Shown here in pieces: positions 17,797 through 27,912 of a stretch of DNA of 64,000 bases. The DNA comes from an uncultured Lachnospiraceae bacterium (GTDB lineage Bacteria; Bacillota; Clostridia; Lachnospirales; Lachnospiraceae). The position numbers were made by a program, and so were the translations under genes. The stretch spans positions 1 through 64,000 of the forward strand of contig CAMUYQ010000007.1 in NCBI GenBank assembly GCA_947165025.1, given 5' to 3'. How positions within the stretch are numbered: the stretch's first letter is position 1; every line of letters starts with the position of its first letter. The notes beneath the pieces were generated by a model, which was given only the letters and a program-made list of their open reading frames with translations, was not told the DNA's origin and ran no database searches.

Positions 17797-18989
17797 TCCT
17801 GTGCCTCCTTAAACCTGAATGTTCCGCCACCGGCATTCTTTGCATCTTCAAGTGCCGACACAGCCGAGCCGTACAGTTCCTCAAAAGTCACGCCGTCTTC
17901 CTGGCACATCGCTATACCTATCGAAACATCGGTTTCGGCTTCCGCGATCATTCCGGCTTTCTTTTCTATGACACTCTTTCCCGATTCACCCGAAACATAT
18001 ACCGCGAACATCTTCTGCGAAATGCGGCATACAACATCCGCTTCCCTGAAGTATGTTTTCAGTCTGTCGGAGAACTTCTTTATGTCATTATCACCGGTAT
18101 CATTTACTATCTCCATTATCATAAGGGCACCCGTGCGCTCCTCGGATATCTTCTTGCCGACACGGGTATTAAGGTACGATCTTGAGAACAGTCCGGTCAG
18201 GGCGTCCATCTCATCATCGTTTCCATCTTCCCGTCCCGTCGGCATAAACATGCTGCGAAGTCCTCCGTCTGATGCAGCACGAAGGCTTGCCTCTTTTGTC
18301 TGCTTGATATGTGGATCTACGGTATATCCGTCCTTTAACATGAAGATAAATACATCTGCTATATCGGGATCAAACTGCGATCCTTTACATCTTGCAAACT
18401 CCGATATGATCTTATCGCCCGAAAGTCGGGACCTGTATACCCTGTCGGAACTCATCGCATCATACGCATCTGCAACGGCGATGACTCTTGCGATCTTCGG
18501 AATATTCTCGCCCGACAATCCCTGAGGATAGCCGCTTCCGTCCCATCTCTCATGATGAAAGAGCACACCTTCGCGAAGGTTATCAAGTACCTTTATCTCA
18601 CGCAGCATCTCGGTTCCTCTTACCGGGTGGGTCTTTATGACATTAAATTCGATATCAGTAAGACGTCCCGGCTTGTTGCGTATGCTCTCGCTTACCGTCA
18701 TCATTCCTATGTCATGAAGCAGAGCGACGAAATAAACATTCCGGCATGCGCTTTTATCCCATCCGAGATTCTCCGCAATGTCCCTTGCAACAACCGCAGT
18801 CCTGAGCGCGCTTCCGGCCGAATACGGATCCACGGCATCAAGCATGTTTGATATCGTGATCACCGTCGACAGAGCCATATTGTCATAATCAAAGGACGAT
18901 ACGCTTGATATGTCATACCCGTCGCCGAGATTCTTTTTTACGGCCGACTCGTCGTCTTTGTTTCCGTCAATTATGAGTATTTTTTTCAT
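17793..18989 (-). CDS. HD-GYP domain protein with truncated receiver and degenerate GGDEF domain
   Basis: A 398-residue protein. Residues 1-35 look like the first strand, helix and second strand of a response-regulator receiver ([20 protein letters not shown]), but the chain goes straight to the next domain, so no phosphorylatable Asp is present. The HD-GYP domain (about 38-235) has LLHDIGMMT, where the usual Lys after HDIG is Met, and [14 protein letters not shown]. The C-terminal domain (about 255-390) starts like GGDEF ([13 protein letters not shown]) but the active-site loop reads RISQKMFAV instead of GGDEF, so it should not make c-di-GMP. HD-GYP proteins usually hydrolyse c-di-GMP. The gene touches the hybrid kinase gene (shared base in TGATG) and ugd. 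Confidence 0.85.
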   Translation of the reverse strand: MKKILIIDGNKDDESAVKKNLGDGYDISSVSSFDYDNMALSTVITISNMLDAVDPYSAGSALRTAVVARDIAENLGWDKSACRNVYFVALLHDIGMMTVSESIRNKPGRLTDIEFNVIKTHPVRGTEMLREIKVLDNLREGVLFHHERWDGSGYPQGLSGENIPKIARVIAVADAYDAMSSDRVYRSRLSGDKIISEFARCKGSQFDPDIADVFIFMLKDGYTVDPHIKQTKEASLRAASDGGLRSMFMPTGREDGNDDEMDALTGLFSRSYLNTRVGKKISEERTGALMIMEIVNDTGDNDIKKFSDRLKTYFREADVVCRISQKMFAVYVSGESGKSVIEKKAGMIAEAETDVSIGIAMCQEDGVTFEELYGSAVSALEDAKNAGGGTFRFKEAQE

Positions 18990-21769
18990 CAGGATCCAAT
19001 TCCCTTCCCTTTAAGATATTCTTTTATATAATCAAGCACATCTCTGTACTCCTGAAGGAAGCTGTCTACGTTTTTCTTAACAAACCCGATGTCTCCTCCC
19101 TTTGCAGCAAGTTCATGTGACTTGGCCGTTGCGGAAAGCGTCGGTACACACGAGCTTGCCATAACTCCTTTGACTCCGTGCGCCTCAACGGCATAAGCCT
19201 TGATATCCCCGCTCTCGGCAAGAGACTTAAGCAGCGGTATCTTGCGCTCTCCTTCCTTGATGACTTCCTCAAGGATCATATTGACTGTCTCTTCCTTGTT
19301 GTCAAATCTTGCCATAAGTGCCGGAAGATCAACCGGTCCATCGTAAACGGGTTCGCTGTCATTCTCAAGTTTGATCGCGGCATTTGATATATCCGACAAT
19401 CCTCTCTTTCTCGGCCTGTACATTACCTTTTCAGCAGGAAGGTACTTGCGGATCATCTTGATGAGCCTTACCGATTCAACGGGCTTGCTCAGATAATTAG
19501 CGAAACCTTCTGCCTCATACAGTGCCCTGCTTCCCATCACGGCATTCGCCGTAAGTATGATCTCGGGCGTGTCAGCGTTAAGGCTGTCGCCATCCGACTT
19601 TATCAGATGCATCGTCTCGATACCGTCAGGCTCGGGCATCATGTGGTCCATAAGGATGACATCATACTTATACTGCTTACACATCCTGAGAGCTTCCTTG
19701 CCGTCCGAGACGATATCAAGTATCACCTTGGTATTCTTAAGGAACTCTCTTACGACTATCTGGTTGGAGATATTGTCATCAACCTCCAGCACACGTGCTT
19801 CGGGCGCGATATAATTCTCATCGATGTCATCAAGGTTCTCATCCTCAACGGCATTTCCCGAATTGTATTTTGATGTTTCCTCCCGGGCCGCCTGCTGCGG
19901 TATCCTGACGGAGAACGTGGTTCCTTTTCCGTATACACTGTCAACGTTTATCTCACCGTCCATCTTCTCGACAAGAGATTTTACGATGGACAGTCCCAGA
20001 CCCGTGCCCTGTATGTTCTGGTTTTTCTTAAGGTCAAGGCGCTGGAACGCTTCAAATACGCTTCCGAGGTCCTCTTCTTTTATTCCGATACCGGTATCGC
20101 TCACATAGAAGCAAAGCACATAACGGTCATCGTTTTCAAAGCATTCACCGGAAAATGTTACCGTTCCCTCTTCCGTATATTTAACGGCATTTGACAGAAG
20201 GTTTATAACGATCTGCGTTATCCTCTTGTCATCACCGTACAGGCGTCTCGGAAGGTTGCGCGGTTTGCCGATCTTTGTTTCGAGGCCTTTCTTCCTTGCC
20301 TGTCCCTCAAGGATCTCTGCAAGGTTCGTGAACATCTTGTCCGGATCGTAATCGACACAGACTATTTCCTCCATGTCGCTTCCTATCTTTGAAAAATCAA
20401 GGACGTCATTTATCAGCGACAGCAGGATGGTACCCGAATCGCTGATGATACCGGCATAGTTGAGTATGTTCGGATCCCGGCTCTCTTTGAGGATCATCTC
20501 GTTCATGCCCATGATCGAATTGATGGGAGTCCTGATCTCATGCGACATGCTCGCCAAAAACTTTGTCTTGGCCGCACCCTCTTCGTTTGCCCTGTCTCTT
20601 TCCATCTGGATCTCTCTTATCTCGTGGATCTGCTGTACTATCGCAAAAGCAAACAGGATATAAAGACCTGCGATGATCACACCGCCCTCAACACGCTCGA
20701 TGACCGTATTGATAAGGATGATCTCTATCACCGACAGTATCATGAACGATAAAAATCCATACGCAACATACTTATATTTCCTTGCATATCCGAGCCTGAC
20801 GTCATGTATGGTGATCCCAAACGCCCCGGCAATGATGACAGCTATCACTGCATCAAGCGGCAGCAGCGTACTTGAAAAGTTCAGTATTTTACCGAAATGC
20901 AGCCAGCAGAATACGAACATGTTTGCCGCCCCGATGAGTGACAGTACCGCATACCATTTTCTGTAACGGTGTTCCTGTATCGCATCAAGGTAGGCGATGA
21001 ACGGGAACACGACCGTCAGAGTCGTGATGTAAGACAACAGTCCGTCTATAAACTGCGTCCTGAACAGGAACTGGAACACGAACGAATCCACGGTCATCCA
21101 TGCTGATGCAACAAATATCCCGCCAGCCATAAGTATGAGCTTAACGTTATGCTTATACAGAACCTTCAGCACAAGGCCTGCCATCATTATCACGAACGAG
21201 CAAACAAGAAGTGCAAGTGACATCGCGAACTGGAGCGCACCGCTCTTCATCTCCAGATGCCTTACGACCTCGTATTTTTCGCCGACAAAAACATCAAATA
21301 TTTTACCGGCATAATGATCGCTGTACAGAGTTATCTTTATCTCTCCTCCGGCATCGCTCTTTTGTATCGGAATGATGAAATAGGAATTCTTGGCAGGTCC
21401 TCCTATGATCGGTGCTTCATCCCAGTCCCACTCCTTTATGCACCTTCCGTTTATCTCAACCTTCATGTCGATCCTGCACAGGAAGGCCACTACCGAGCCT
21501 TCGGCAATATCATCGGGAAGTTTTGTGTCAAATGCGAACACATCCCTTCCTTCACTTTCTATACGGCACGGTGTCGTTATCGTCCTCGGCCCGGTCAGCT
21601 GATCGTGGTATGTCCAATCCTTTAACACATACACGTTCTCCTCAGGGATAAGAAGGGATCTGTCGCTTGCAATATACCAGACAGCATAAAAGATCGCCGA
21701 AAAGAAATTGATCGACACAATGATATAAAGTATGATCTTAACAAAATAAGTCCATCTCTTACTCGTCAT
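18989..21769 (-). CDS. Hybrid sensor histidine kinase with receiver and HPt domains
   Basis: A 926-residue membrane kinase. Order: one membrane segment (about 8-30); an outer domain of about 160 residues; about seven hydrophobic segments (about 195-400), resembling 7TMR-DISM sensors; HisKA with ASMSHEIRTPINS; HATPase with NLLSNAVKYT, DTGIGI and GTGLGLSIV; a receiver with VDDN and the phosphoacceptor Asp in VILMDHMMP; and an HPt domain with VEAHGVKGVM. It should run an internal His-Asp-His relay. The ATG at 21769 (MTSKRW) follows GGAGG and overlaps the channel stop as ATGA; a longer reading into the channel gene is rejected. The adjacent HD-GYP protein lacks a working receiver, so the output protein is unclear. 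Confidence 0.9.
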   Translation of the reverse strand: MTSKRWTYFVKIILYIIVSINFFSAIFYAVWYIASDRSLLIPEENVYVLKDWTYHDQLTGPRTITTPCRIESEGRDVFAFDTKLPDDIAEGSVVAFLCRIDMKVEINGRCIKEWDWDEAPIIGGPAKNSYFIIPIQKSDAGGEIKITLYSDHYAGKIFDVFVGEKYEVVRHLEMKSGALQFAMSLALLVCSFVIMMAGLVLKVLYKHNVKLILMAGGIFVASAWMTVDSFVFQFLFRTQFIDGLLSYITTLTVVFPFIAYLDAIQEHRYRKWYAVLSLIGAANMFVFCWLHFGKILNFSSTLLPLDAVIAVIIAGAFGITIHDVRLGYARKYKYVAYGFLSFMILSVIEIILINTVIERVEGGVIIAGLYILFAFAIVQQIHEIREIQMERDRANEEGAAKTKFLASMSHEIRTPINSIMGMNEMILKESRDPNILNYAGIISDSGTILLSLINDVLDFSKIGSDMEEIVCVDYDPDKMFTNLAEILEGQARKKGLETKIGKPRNLPRRLYGDDKRITQIVINLLSNAVKYTEEGTVTFSGECFENDDRYVLCFYVSDTGIGIKEEDLGSVFEAFQRLDLKKNQNIQGTGLGLSIVKSLVEKMDGEINVDSVYGKGTTFSVRIPQQAAREETSKYNSGNAVEDENLDDIDENYIAPEARVLEVDDNISNQIVVREFLKNTKVILDIVSDGKEALRMCKQYKYDVILMDHMMPEPDGIETMHLIKSDGDSLNADTPEIILTANAVMGSRALYEAEGFANYLSKPVESVRLIKMIRKYLPAEKVMYRPRKRGLSDISNAAIKLENDSEPVYDGPVDLPALMARFDNKEETVNMILEEVIKEGERKIPLLKSLAESGDIKAYAVEAHGVKGVMASSCVPTLSATAKSHELAAKGGDIGFVKKNVDSFLQEYRDVLDYIKEYLKGKGIGS

Positions 21770-22965
21770 CTTCTGCCTCCGGTGCCTTTTGTAAGAACGA
21801 CTATCTCGTCTTTGCCCTTTATGACCGTTCCGTCCTTTGGAATGACCGTCTCGCCCCCTCTTTTGATCAGAACGCACTTTACATTAAGCTGCGAGGAAAA
21901 ATCGGAGATCTTCCCTGAAACCCACTCGCTCTTTTCGCCTATCATGACTTCCTCAAGCATGATATCCGAAGCCGCGTTTCCGGTTCCGATCACCGCAGTG
22001 TCACCTTCAAGTATCACGGTATCCTTTTTCGGAACAACGACATCCTTGCCCCTTATAAGCGCAAAGATCATCGTACCCTCTATGAGCGAAACATCCGTAA
22101 CTTTCCTGTCCTTCCATCCGTGATCCTTTCCGATCGGAAGGGTTAAGTATTCGACAGGATATTCATCACTCGTTCCCGCAAGATCCTTGATCTTCGAATA
22201 CTGCTGGACAAATCCCGCACTGATGATACCGGTAGGGATGGCTACGATACCGACGCCGCAGAATGCAAGTATTATTCCGACGAACCTTCCCGCGGGCGTT
22301 ACCGGATAAATATCTCCGTATCCGACAGTCAGTAGTGTAGATACAGCCCACCATATGCCCGAAAAAGCGTTTTTGAACTGATCTGGCTGTGCATTATGTT
22401 CAAGACTGTACATCAGTATCGATGCAGCCATCACAAGCATAAGGATTATGAACAGTGCTGACAGTATCTGATTCTTTTTTTCTTTTATGACATCGGTGAT
22501 GACGTTGAAAGCATCGTAATATCTGTTCACCCTGAAGAGTCTCAGTATCCTGACGACCCTCAGCATCCTGAAAGCTACCGCGCCGAGCGGTATTACGCTT
22601 GCCGGGAATACGAATGACAGCCAGTAAGGCAGGAACGAAACAAGATCGACTATGCCGTACAGAGAAAATACAAACGCAACAAGAGATGACGCAAATGATC
22701 TTCGCGAAGGGTATTCAAGATCGGCCGTAAAAAGCCTTAAGATATACTCGATCGTAAAGATCACGACCGTGACAAGTTCGATGACGGAGAGGATGCCGAT
22801 GTATTTTGCCGACTCCTCAAACGTCTCGAAAAATATGATGAAAAGGTTCAGAAGGATAGACACGGCTATGACTGCGTCAAACAATCTGCTTGGCACATCG
22901 CCGGTGTATCCTATCGTGATTATCTTGTAGATCCTCTCTCTGACCTTATTCAAGTTCAAACGCAC
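21766..22965 (-). CDS. Voltage-gated-type potassium channel with TrkA-C-like cytoplasmic domain
   Basis: A 399-residue channel. Six membrane segments lie in residues about 25-265. The fourth has spaced arginines (FRMLRVVRILRLFRVNRY), as in voltage sensors. The pore has the selectivity filter TVGYGDIYP (about 216-224). The C-terminal part (about 290-395) contains two lines with the style of RCK/TrkA-C ligand-binding domains (DVVVPKKDTVILEGDTAVIG and VIPKDGTVIKGKDEIVVLT). The start appears to be GTG at 22965, 20 bases inside the preceding ABC gene; TTG codons at 22959 and 22953 are alternatives. It is translationally coupled to the histidine kinase downstream, so ion flux and signalling may be linked. 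Confidence 0.88.
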   Translation of the reverse strand: MRLNLNKVRERIYKIITIGYTGDVPSRLFDAVIAVSILLNLFIIFFETFEESAKYIGILSVIELVTVVIFTIEYILRLFTADLEYPSRRSFASSLVAFVFSLYGIVDLVSFLPYWLSFVFPASVIPLGAVAFRMLRVVRILRLFRVNRYYDAFNVITDVIKEKKNQILSALFIILMLVMAASILMYSLEHNAQPDQFKNAFSGIWWAVSTLLTVGYGDIYPVTPAGRFVGIILAFCGVGIVAIPTGIISAGFVQQYSKIKDLAGTSDEYPVEYLTLPIGKDHGWKDRKVTDVSLIEGTMIFALIRGKDVVVPKKDTVILEGDTAVIGTGNAASDIMLEEVMIGEKSEWVSGKISDFSSQLNVKCVLIKRGGETVIPKDGTVIKGKDEIVVLTKGTGGRR

Positions 22966-24886
22966 CCGTGTACAGCCTGTAGTACTGCCCTTTTGCGGCT
23001 ATCAGTTCATCATGATCACCGCGCTCGATTATGCGGCCGTGATCAAGCACTATTATAACATCTGAATTCTTTACAGTCGACAATCTGTGTGCGATAACAA
23101 ACGTTGTTCTGCCCTTCATGAGAGCATCCATTCCGCGCTGGACGATCTGCTCGGTCCTCGTATCGATCGAACTGGTCGCCTCATCAAGTATCATGACGGG
23201 CGGATCGGCTACAGCAACACGCGCTATCGACAGCAGCTGTCTCTGGCCCTGCGACAGGTTTGCGGCATTACCCGCGATTACGGTCTCATACCCCTTCGGA
23301 AGATGGGATATAAAATCATGTGCGCCGGCAAGCTTCGCAGCGCTGATACACTCTTCGTCCGTGGCATCGAGACGTCCGTAGCGGATGTTCTCCATGACCG
23401 TTCCGGTAAAGAGGTTTGTATCCTGCAGAACGACTCCGACCGCATGCCGAAGGTCCGGTTTTAATATCTTGTTGATGTTTATGCCGTCGTATCTGATCTT
23501 GCCGTCCGCAATGTCATAGAACCTGTTGAGCAGATTTGTGACCGTCGTCTTTCCGGCACCCGTGGATCCGACGAAAGCTACCTTCTGGCCCGGCTTTGCG
23601 TAAAGCGAGATATCAAAGAGAACCTGCTTTTTACCGTCGTATGAAAAATCAACCGTATCAAGTACTATGTCACCGCGAAGAGGCGTGTATGTGACCGTCC
23701 CATCCTCTTTGTGCGGATGCTTCCATGCCCAGATGTTCGTCTTCTCATCCGTCTCGACAAGTTCGCCGTTTTCTTCCTTAACATTTACGAGATGAACATA
23801 TCCTTCATCCTCTTCGGGAAGCTCATCCATTACCCTGTATATGCGCTCGCAGCCCGCAAGCCCGGCAACGACCGCGTTGATCTGCATCGAGATCTGGCCT
23901 ATCTGTCCGCAGAACATTCTCGTCATACCGAGGAACGGGATGACAAGAGCGATCGAGAACGGCAGCCCTCCGATACCGATATTGTCAACTTTTGTGGAGA
24001 CGAAAAATCCTCCCGCGATACCTACTATTACGTAAAGTATGTTACCCATGTTGTTAAGTATCGGGCCAAGTATGTTTGCATATTTGTTCGCGCGGGACGC
24101 TACATCGAACAGGTCACGGTTGAGTTCTTCAAACTCCTCACGGCATTCTTTTTCATGACAGAATACCTTGACGACCTTGGCTCCGCTTATCGTCTCCTGA
24201 ATGTATCCTTCCGCTTTACCGATCGCCTGCTGCTGCTTGAAGAAGAACTTCGCGCTGCCGCCGCCGACAAACCTGGTGATGACAAACATGAGCGCAACAC
24301 CCGCAAGAACTACTGCCGTCATATATACGCTGTAGTAGAGCATGATGCAGATGACCGTGATGATCATGATGAACGTGTTGAGCATCTGCGGGAAGCTCTG
24401 CGAGATCATCTGCCTGAGCGCATCGATGTCGTTCGTGTAAAGGCTCATCGTATCACCGACCTGCCTCTGGTCAAAAAACCTGACAGGAAGAGTTTCCATC
24501 CGGTCAAAAAGTTTTTCTCTCATCTTCTTGAGAGTTCCCTGCGTGATCGTCGCCATCATCTGGTTGAAGATGATCGTTGCCGTAAGGGATATCGCATACA
24601 GAACGACAAGTGTCAGAACAAGCCGTATGATCTCACCCGATACGCCTGCCCAGTCACCGCTCTTGTACGAAGACTCGATGACCGCGATGACCTTCTGCTG
24701 GAACACGGACGGGATCGATGAGATGAGCGAGCTTATCATGATCAGTCCCATTACAATCGGAAGTCTTGCCGGGAAGAACGATAAGACATCCTTCAGTATT
24801 CTCTTTACTATTCCTTTTGAAAGGCGCTCACCGGGAGCAAGACCCGGTCCCCTTCTGCCCCTGGGCCCGTGATTAGCAGCTGCCAT
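22946..24886 (-). CDS. ABC exporter half-transporter with intact catalytic site
   Basis: A 646-residue type IV exporter half: a Gly/Arg-rich N-terminal tail (about 35 residues, HGPRGRRGPGLAPGERL), six membrane helices (about 45-330) and a nucleotide-binding domain with Walker A GSTGAGKTT, signature NLSQGQRQL and Walker B VMILDEATSSID, with the catalytic Glu present. An insert of about 40 residues sits between the membrane and ATPase domains. It pairs with the upstream half-transporter whose site is degenerate, the usual design of heterodimeric multidrug or lipid exporters (LmrCD, TM287/288, BmrCD). ATG at 24886 is chosen because GGGGG lies 8 bases upstream; it overlaps the partner gene by 14 bases. 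Confidence 0.9.
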   Translation of the reverse strand: MAAANHGPRGRRGPGLAPGERLSKGIVKRILKDVLSFFPARLPIVMGLIMISSLISSIPSVFQQKVIAVIESSYKSGDWAGVSGEIIRLVLTLVVLYAISLTATIIFNQMMATITQGTLKKMREKLFDRMETLPVRFFDQRQVGDTMSLYTNDIDALRQMISQSFPQMLNTFIMIITVICIMLYYSVYMTAVVLAGVALMFVITRFVGGGSAKFFFKQQQAIGKAEGYIQETISGAKVVKVFCHEKECREEFEELNRDLFDVASRANKYANILGPILNNMGNILYVIVGIAGGFFVSTKVDNIGIGGLPFSIALVIPFLGMTRMFCGQIGQISMQINAVVAGLAGCERIYRVMDELPEEDEGYVHLVNVKEENGELVETDEKTNIWAWKHPHKEDGTVTYTPLRGDIVLDTVDFSYDGKKQVLFDISLYAKPGQKVAFVGSTGAGKTTVTNLLNRFYDIADGKIRYDGININKILKPDLRHAVGVVLQDTNLFTGTVMENIRYGRLDATDEECISAAKLAGAHDFISHLPKGYETVIAGNAANLSQGQRQLLSIARVAVADPPVMILDEATSSIDTRTEQIVQRGMDALMKGRTTFVIAHRLSTVKNSDVIIVLDHGRIIERGDHDELIAAKGQYYRLYTGAFELE

Positions 24887-26630
24887 CTTCATCACCCCCT
24901 TTGTTCTGGGATGTATATATCTCGCGATAAATAGCACTGTTATTTAACAGTTCTTTATGCGATCCGACCGCTTCTATCCGGCCGCCGTCTATGACGATTA
25001 TCCTGTCGGCATCTTCAACCGAAGCTGTCCTCTGGGCGATTATTATCTTCGTCGTTTCGGGAATGTACTCTCTCATTCCCTTTCTTATAAGGGCATCAGT
25101 ATGCGTATCTACCGCGCTCGTCGAATCATCGAATATTATTATCTTGGGCTTCTTTAACAGCGCTCTTGCGATACAGAGTCTCTGCTTCTGTCCTCCCGAA
25201 ACATTGGATCCGCCGTGCTCGATCCTCGATTCGTATCCGTCCTCTTTTGCGAGAATGAACTCTTCCGCACACGCAAGACGGCACGCTTCCTTCATCTCTT
25301 CAAGCGTTGCATCGGGATTGCCCCAGCGCAGGTTGTCGGCTATCGTTCCTTCAAACAGGACGTTCTTCTGAAGCACCATCGCAACGCTGTTTCGAAGAAC
25401 GTTGAGGTCGTACTTTCTGACATCGACTCCGCCGACACGTACCGTTCCCGTCTTTGCATCGTACAATCTCGGAATGAGCTGTACGAGGGATGATTTTCCG
25501 CTTCCGGTAGTACCGATAACACCGATCGTCTCTCCGGATTCGATCTTTAAATTGATGTTCGAGAGTACATCGTTATCCGGGTTTCCTGCATAGGCGAACG
25601 ACACGTTCTCAAATTCTATCGATCCGTTGGCAACCGACTCTGTCGCGTTCTCGGGATCGGGGCTGACGATATCGCTCTTTGCTTCAAGAACTTCAACTAT
25701 TCTTGATGCGCTCTCCGATGCGAGCGTGATCATGACAAAGATCATCGACATCATCATAAGCGATGACAGTATCATGAAACTGTATGTGAGCATCGCCGTG
25801 ATCTGGCCCACGTCGAATTCAAGGCCGCGTGAAGTGATGACAACGTATGATCCGAAGCTGAGTACGAAGATCATCACGATATACAGACAGAACTGCATGA
25901 CAGGCGCGTTCCACGCGAGGATCTTTTCCGCCTTCGTAAAGTCCTTTCTGACTTCCTCACTTGCGATATGGAATTTGTGCTTTTCGAATTCCTCTCTGAC
26001 AAATGATTTTACGACACGTATTCCGGTGATGTTCTCCTCGACCGATTCGTTCATCCTGTCGTATTTCTTGAATATCCTTCTGAAGAGCGGCATCGCACGG
26101 GATGCAACGGCTATAAGGGTTCCCGCAAGAATCGGCACAACGACAACGAATATCCATGCCATCCTGCCGCCGAGGCGGAATGCCATGATGAACGCGAAGA
26201 TCAGCATGAACGGCGATCTTACCGCGATCCTCGTCAGCATCATGAACGCGTTCTGAACGTTCGTGACATCGGTCGTCATACGCGTCACGAGCGAACTTGT
26301 CGAGAAAGAGTCGATATTATCAAATGAAAAATCATTCACCGAGTCGTACATGTCCGCGCGAAGGTTGCGTCCGAATCCGCAGCTTGCGGTCGCACACGTC
26401 ATTCCCGCGAGCATTCCGAATATAAGGCTTCCGACAGCCATCAGCGCAAGGATACCACCGTATCCCGCGATCTCGGAAACACTTGCTCCCGCCTTGATGC
26501 GGTTCACGAGTTCCGCCATATAGAACGGGATCGTGCACTCAAGCACGACCTCGCCCGACACAAGGAGCGGCGTCGCTATCGTACTCGGTAAGTATTGCCG
26601 GATGTGGCCGGCGAGTTTTCTCATTACCAT
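24873..26630 (-). CDS. ABC exporter half-transporter with degenerate catalytic site
   Basis: A 585-residue half-transporter: six membrane helices (about 15-300), then an ATPase domain with Walker A GTTGSGKSS, signature NVSGGQKQR and Walker B IIIFDDSTSAVD. The residue after the Walker B Asp is Asp instead of the catalytic Glu, which marks the degenerate site of heterodimeric exporters. It is followed by the intact partner with a 14-base overlap. The ATG at 26630 has AAGGAG about 8 bases upstream, and prfA ends 12 bases before. Substrate unknown; drugs or lipids are typical. Confidence 0.9.
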   Translation of the reverse strand: MVMRKLAGHIRQYLPSTIATPLLVSGEVVLECTIPFYMAELVNRIKAGASVSEIAGYGGILALMAVGSLIFGMLAGMTCATASCGFGRNLRADMYDSVNDFSFDNIDSFSTSSLVTRMTTDVTNVQNAFMMLTRIAVRSPFMLIFAFIMAFRLGGRMAWIFVVVVPILAGTLIAVASRAMPLFRRIFKKYDRMNESVEENITGIRVVKSFVREEFEKHKFHIASEEVRKDFTKAEKILAWNAPVMQFCLYIVMIFVLSFGSYVVITSRGLEFDVGQITAMLTYSFMILSSLMMMSMIFVMITLASESASRIVEVLEAKSDIVSPDPENATESVANGSIEFENVSFAYAGNPDNDVLSNINLKIESGETIGVIGTTGSGKSSLVQLIPRLYDAKTGTVRVGGVDVRKYDLNVLRNSVAMVLQKNVLFEGTIADNLRWGNPDATLEEMKEACRLACAEEFILAKEDGYESRIEHGGSNVSGGQKQRLCIARALLKKPKIIIFDDSTSAVDTHTDALIRKGMREYIPETTKIIIAQRTASVEDADRIIVIDGGRIEAVGSHKELLNNSAIYREIYTSQNKGGDEDGSC

Positions 26631-26642
26631 GCTTCTATCTCC

Positions 26643-27716
26643 TTACGCATCGTTCATCTTCACAAGCTTTGCGGCCTGGTCGGCTGCGATGCATGCGTCT
26701 ATGATCTCCTGTATATCTCCGTTCATTACCTTGTCGAGCTTATAGAGCGTCAGCCCGATCCTGTGGTCCGTGACTCTTCCCTGCGGGAAGTTGTATGTCC
26801 TGATCTTCTCCGAACGGTCGCCGGTTCCGATCTGGCTCTTTCTGAGTTCTGCTTCGGCATCGTGAGCCTTCTGCTGCTCTATATCATACAACTTTGCACG
26901 AAGAAGTGCGAATGCTTTGGCTTTGTTCTGCAGCTGTGATTTTTCCGTCTGGGAATAGATCACGATACCCGTCGGATAATGGGTCAGCCTGACCGCCGAG
27001 TCCGTTGTGTTGACGCACTGTCCGCCGTTTCCTGATGCTCTCATGACGTCGATCCTGATGTCCTTTTCGTCAATGACGATGTCAACGTCTTCGGCTTCGG
27101 GCATAACGGCAACGGATATCGTTGATGTATGTATGCGGCCTCCCGATTCGGTCTCGGGAACTCGCTGCACGCGGTGCACGCCGCTTTCGTACTTCATGAC
27201 CGAATATGCTCCCTGGCCCGTAATCATGAACGTTACCGACTTCATTCCGCCGATGCCGATCTCGTCGACTTCCATCGTCTCGACCTTCCAGCCGCGGCCC
27301 TCGGCATAGTGCACGTACATGCGGTATATCTCGGCCGCAAAGAGTGCAGCCTCGTCTCCGCCCGCGCCGGCTCTTATCTCGACGATGACGTTCTTGTCGT
27401 CATTCGGATCCTTCGGGAGAAGAAGTATCTTCAGTTTTTCTTCAAGCTCCTCGACTCTCTTTTTGGCGTCGGCAAGTTCTTCCTTGAGCATCTCGCGCAT
27501 TTCGGCATCGGACTCGGCCTCGAGCATCTCAAGGCTGTCGTCGATGTCCTGCTTCTTCTGCTTGTATTCGCTGTACGCCTCGACGATCGGGGCGAGGTCG
27601 CTCTGCTCCTTCATAAGCTTTTTGAACCGCACCTGGTCGTCGGCCGTGCCCGGCTCGCCGAGCTCGCTCATGAGCTCTTCGTACCTTACGAGGAGGTCTT
27701 CAAGTCTGTCGAACAT
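26643..27716 (-). CDS. prfA: Peptide chain release factor 1
   Basis: A 357-residue class I release factor that ends translation at UAA and UAG. The universal GGQ motif is in [11 protein letters not shown] (about residues 230-240), whose Gln triggers peptidyl-tRNA hydrolysis and is methylated by PrmC, encoded just upstream. The N-terminal [15 protein letters not shown] and the length (about 355-360) fit RF1 rather than RF2, which would carry a programmed frameshift. AAAGGA precedes the ATG by 7 bases. It is separated from prmC by 196 bases filled mainly by hairpin element C. Confidence 0.96.
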   Translation of the reverse strand: MFDRLEDLLVRYEELMSELGEPGTADDQVRFKKLMKEQSDLAPIVEAYSEYKQKKQDIDDSLEMLEAESDAEMREMLKEELADAKKRVEELEEKLKILLLPKDPNDDKNVIVEIRAGAGGDEAALFAAEIYRMYVHYAEGRGWKVETMEVDEIGIGGMKSVTFMITGQGAYSVMKYESGVHRVQRVPETESGGRIHTSTISVAVMPEAEDVDIVIDEKDIRIDVMRASGNGGQCVNTTDSAVRLTHYPTGIVIYSQTEKSQLQNKAKAFALLRAKLYDIEQQKAHDAEAELRKSQIGTGDRSEKIRTYNFPQGRVTDHRIGLTLYKLDKVMNGDIQEIIDACIAADQAAKLVKMNDA

Positions 27717-27746
27717 ATGTAGATCCTTTCTGTTGGTTTCGAGTTC

Positions 27747-27881
27747 GGGGTGCGTTAAGGTATTTCCTCGAAAACGCGCTCCCGCTCCTGTTCAGGCGCA
27801 ACGGTACATAAGTCGTCCAAAAACGCCGACTAAGTACCGGCCCCTTCACAAGGTTTTCTCGGAAACACCTTAGCGCGCCCC
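27747..27881 (-). repeat. Hairpin element C (shared core, unique arms)
   Basis: A 135-base palindrome between prmC and prfA. The left arm GGGGTGCGTTAAGGTATTTCC (given here as 27747-27767, key part GTTAAGGTATTTCC) is matched by an inverted right arm ending at 27881 with a few transitions (GCGCTAAGGTGTTTCC in reverse complement). The core has CGCTCCCGCTCCTGTTC and CTTCACAAGGTTTT; the inner stem is type 2 (GGTACATAAGTCG ... CGACTAAGTACC), nearly the same as in element B. It begins 31 bases after the prmC stop. Confidence 0.8.
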
Positions 27882-27912
27882 TACATTGTGAATAACACTC
27901 GTATTACTGTTA

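Noticed and set aside
21770-21877. A longer N-terminus for the hybrid histidine kinase.
   Set aside because: It would overlap the K+ channel gene by over 100 bases and is a very basic stretch; GGAGG before 21769 and the ATGA overlap favour the shorter form.
22946-26630. The ABC pair as exporter of the double-glycine peptide.
   Set aside because: Neither half carries an N-terminal C39 peptidase domain and the peptide gene is 27 kb away.
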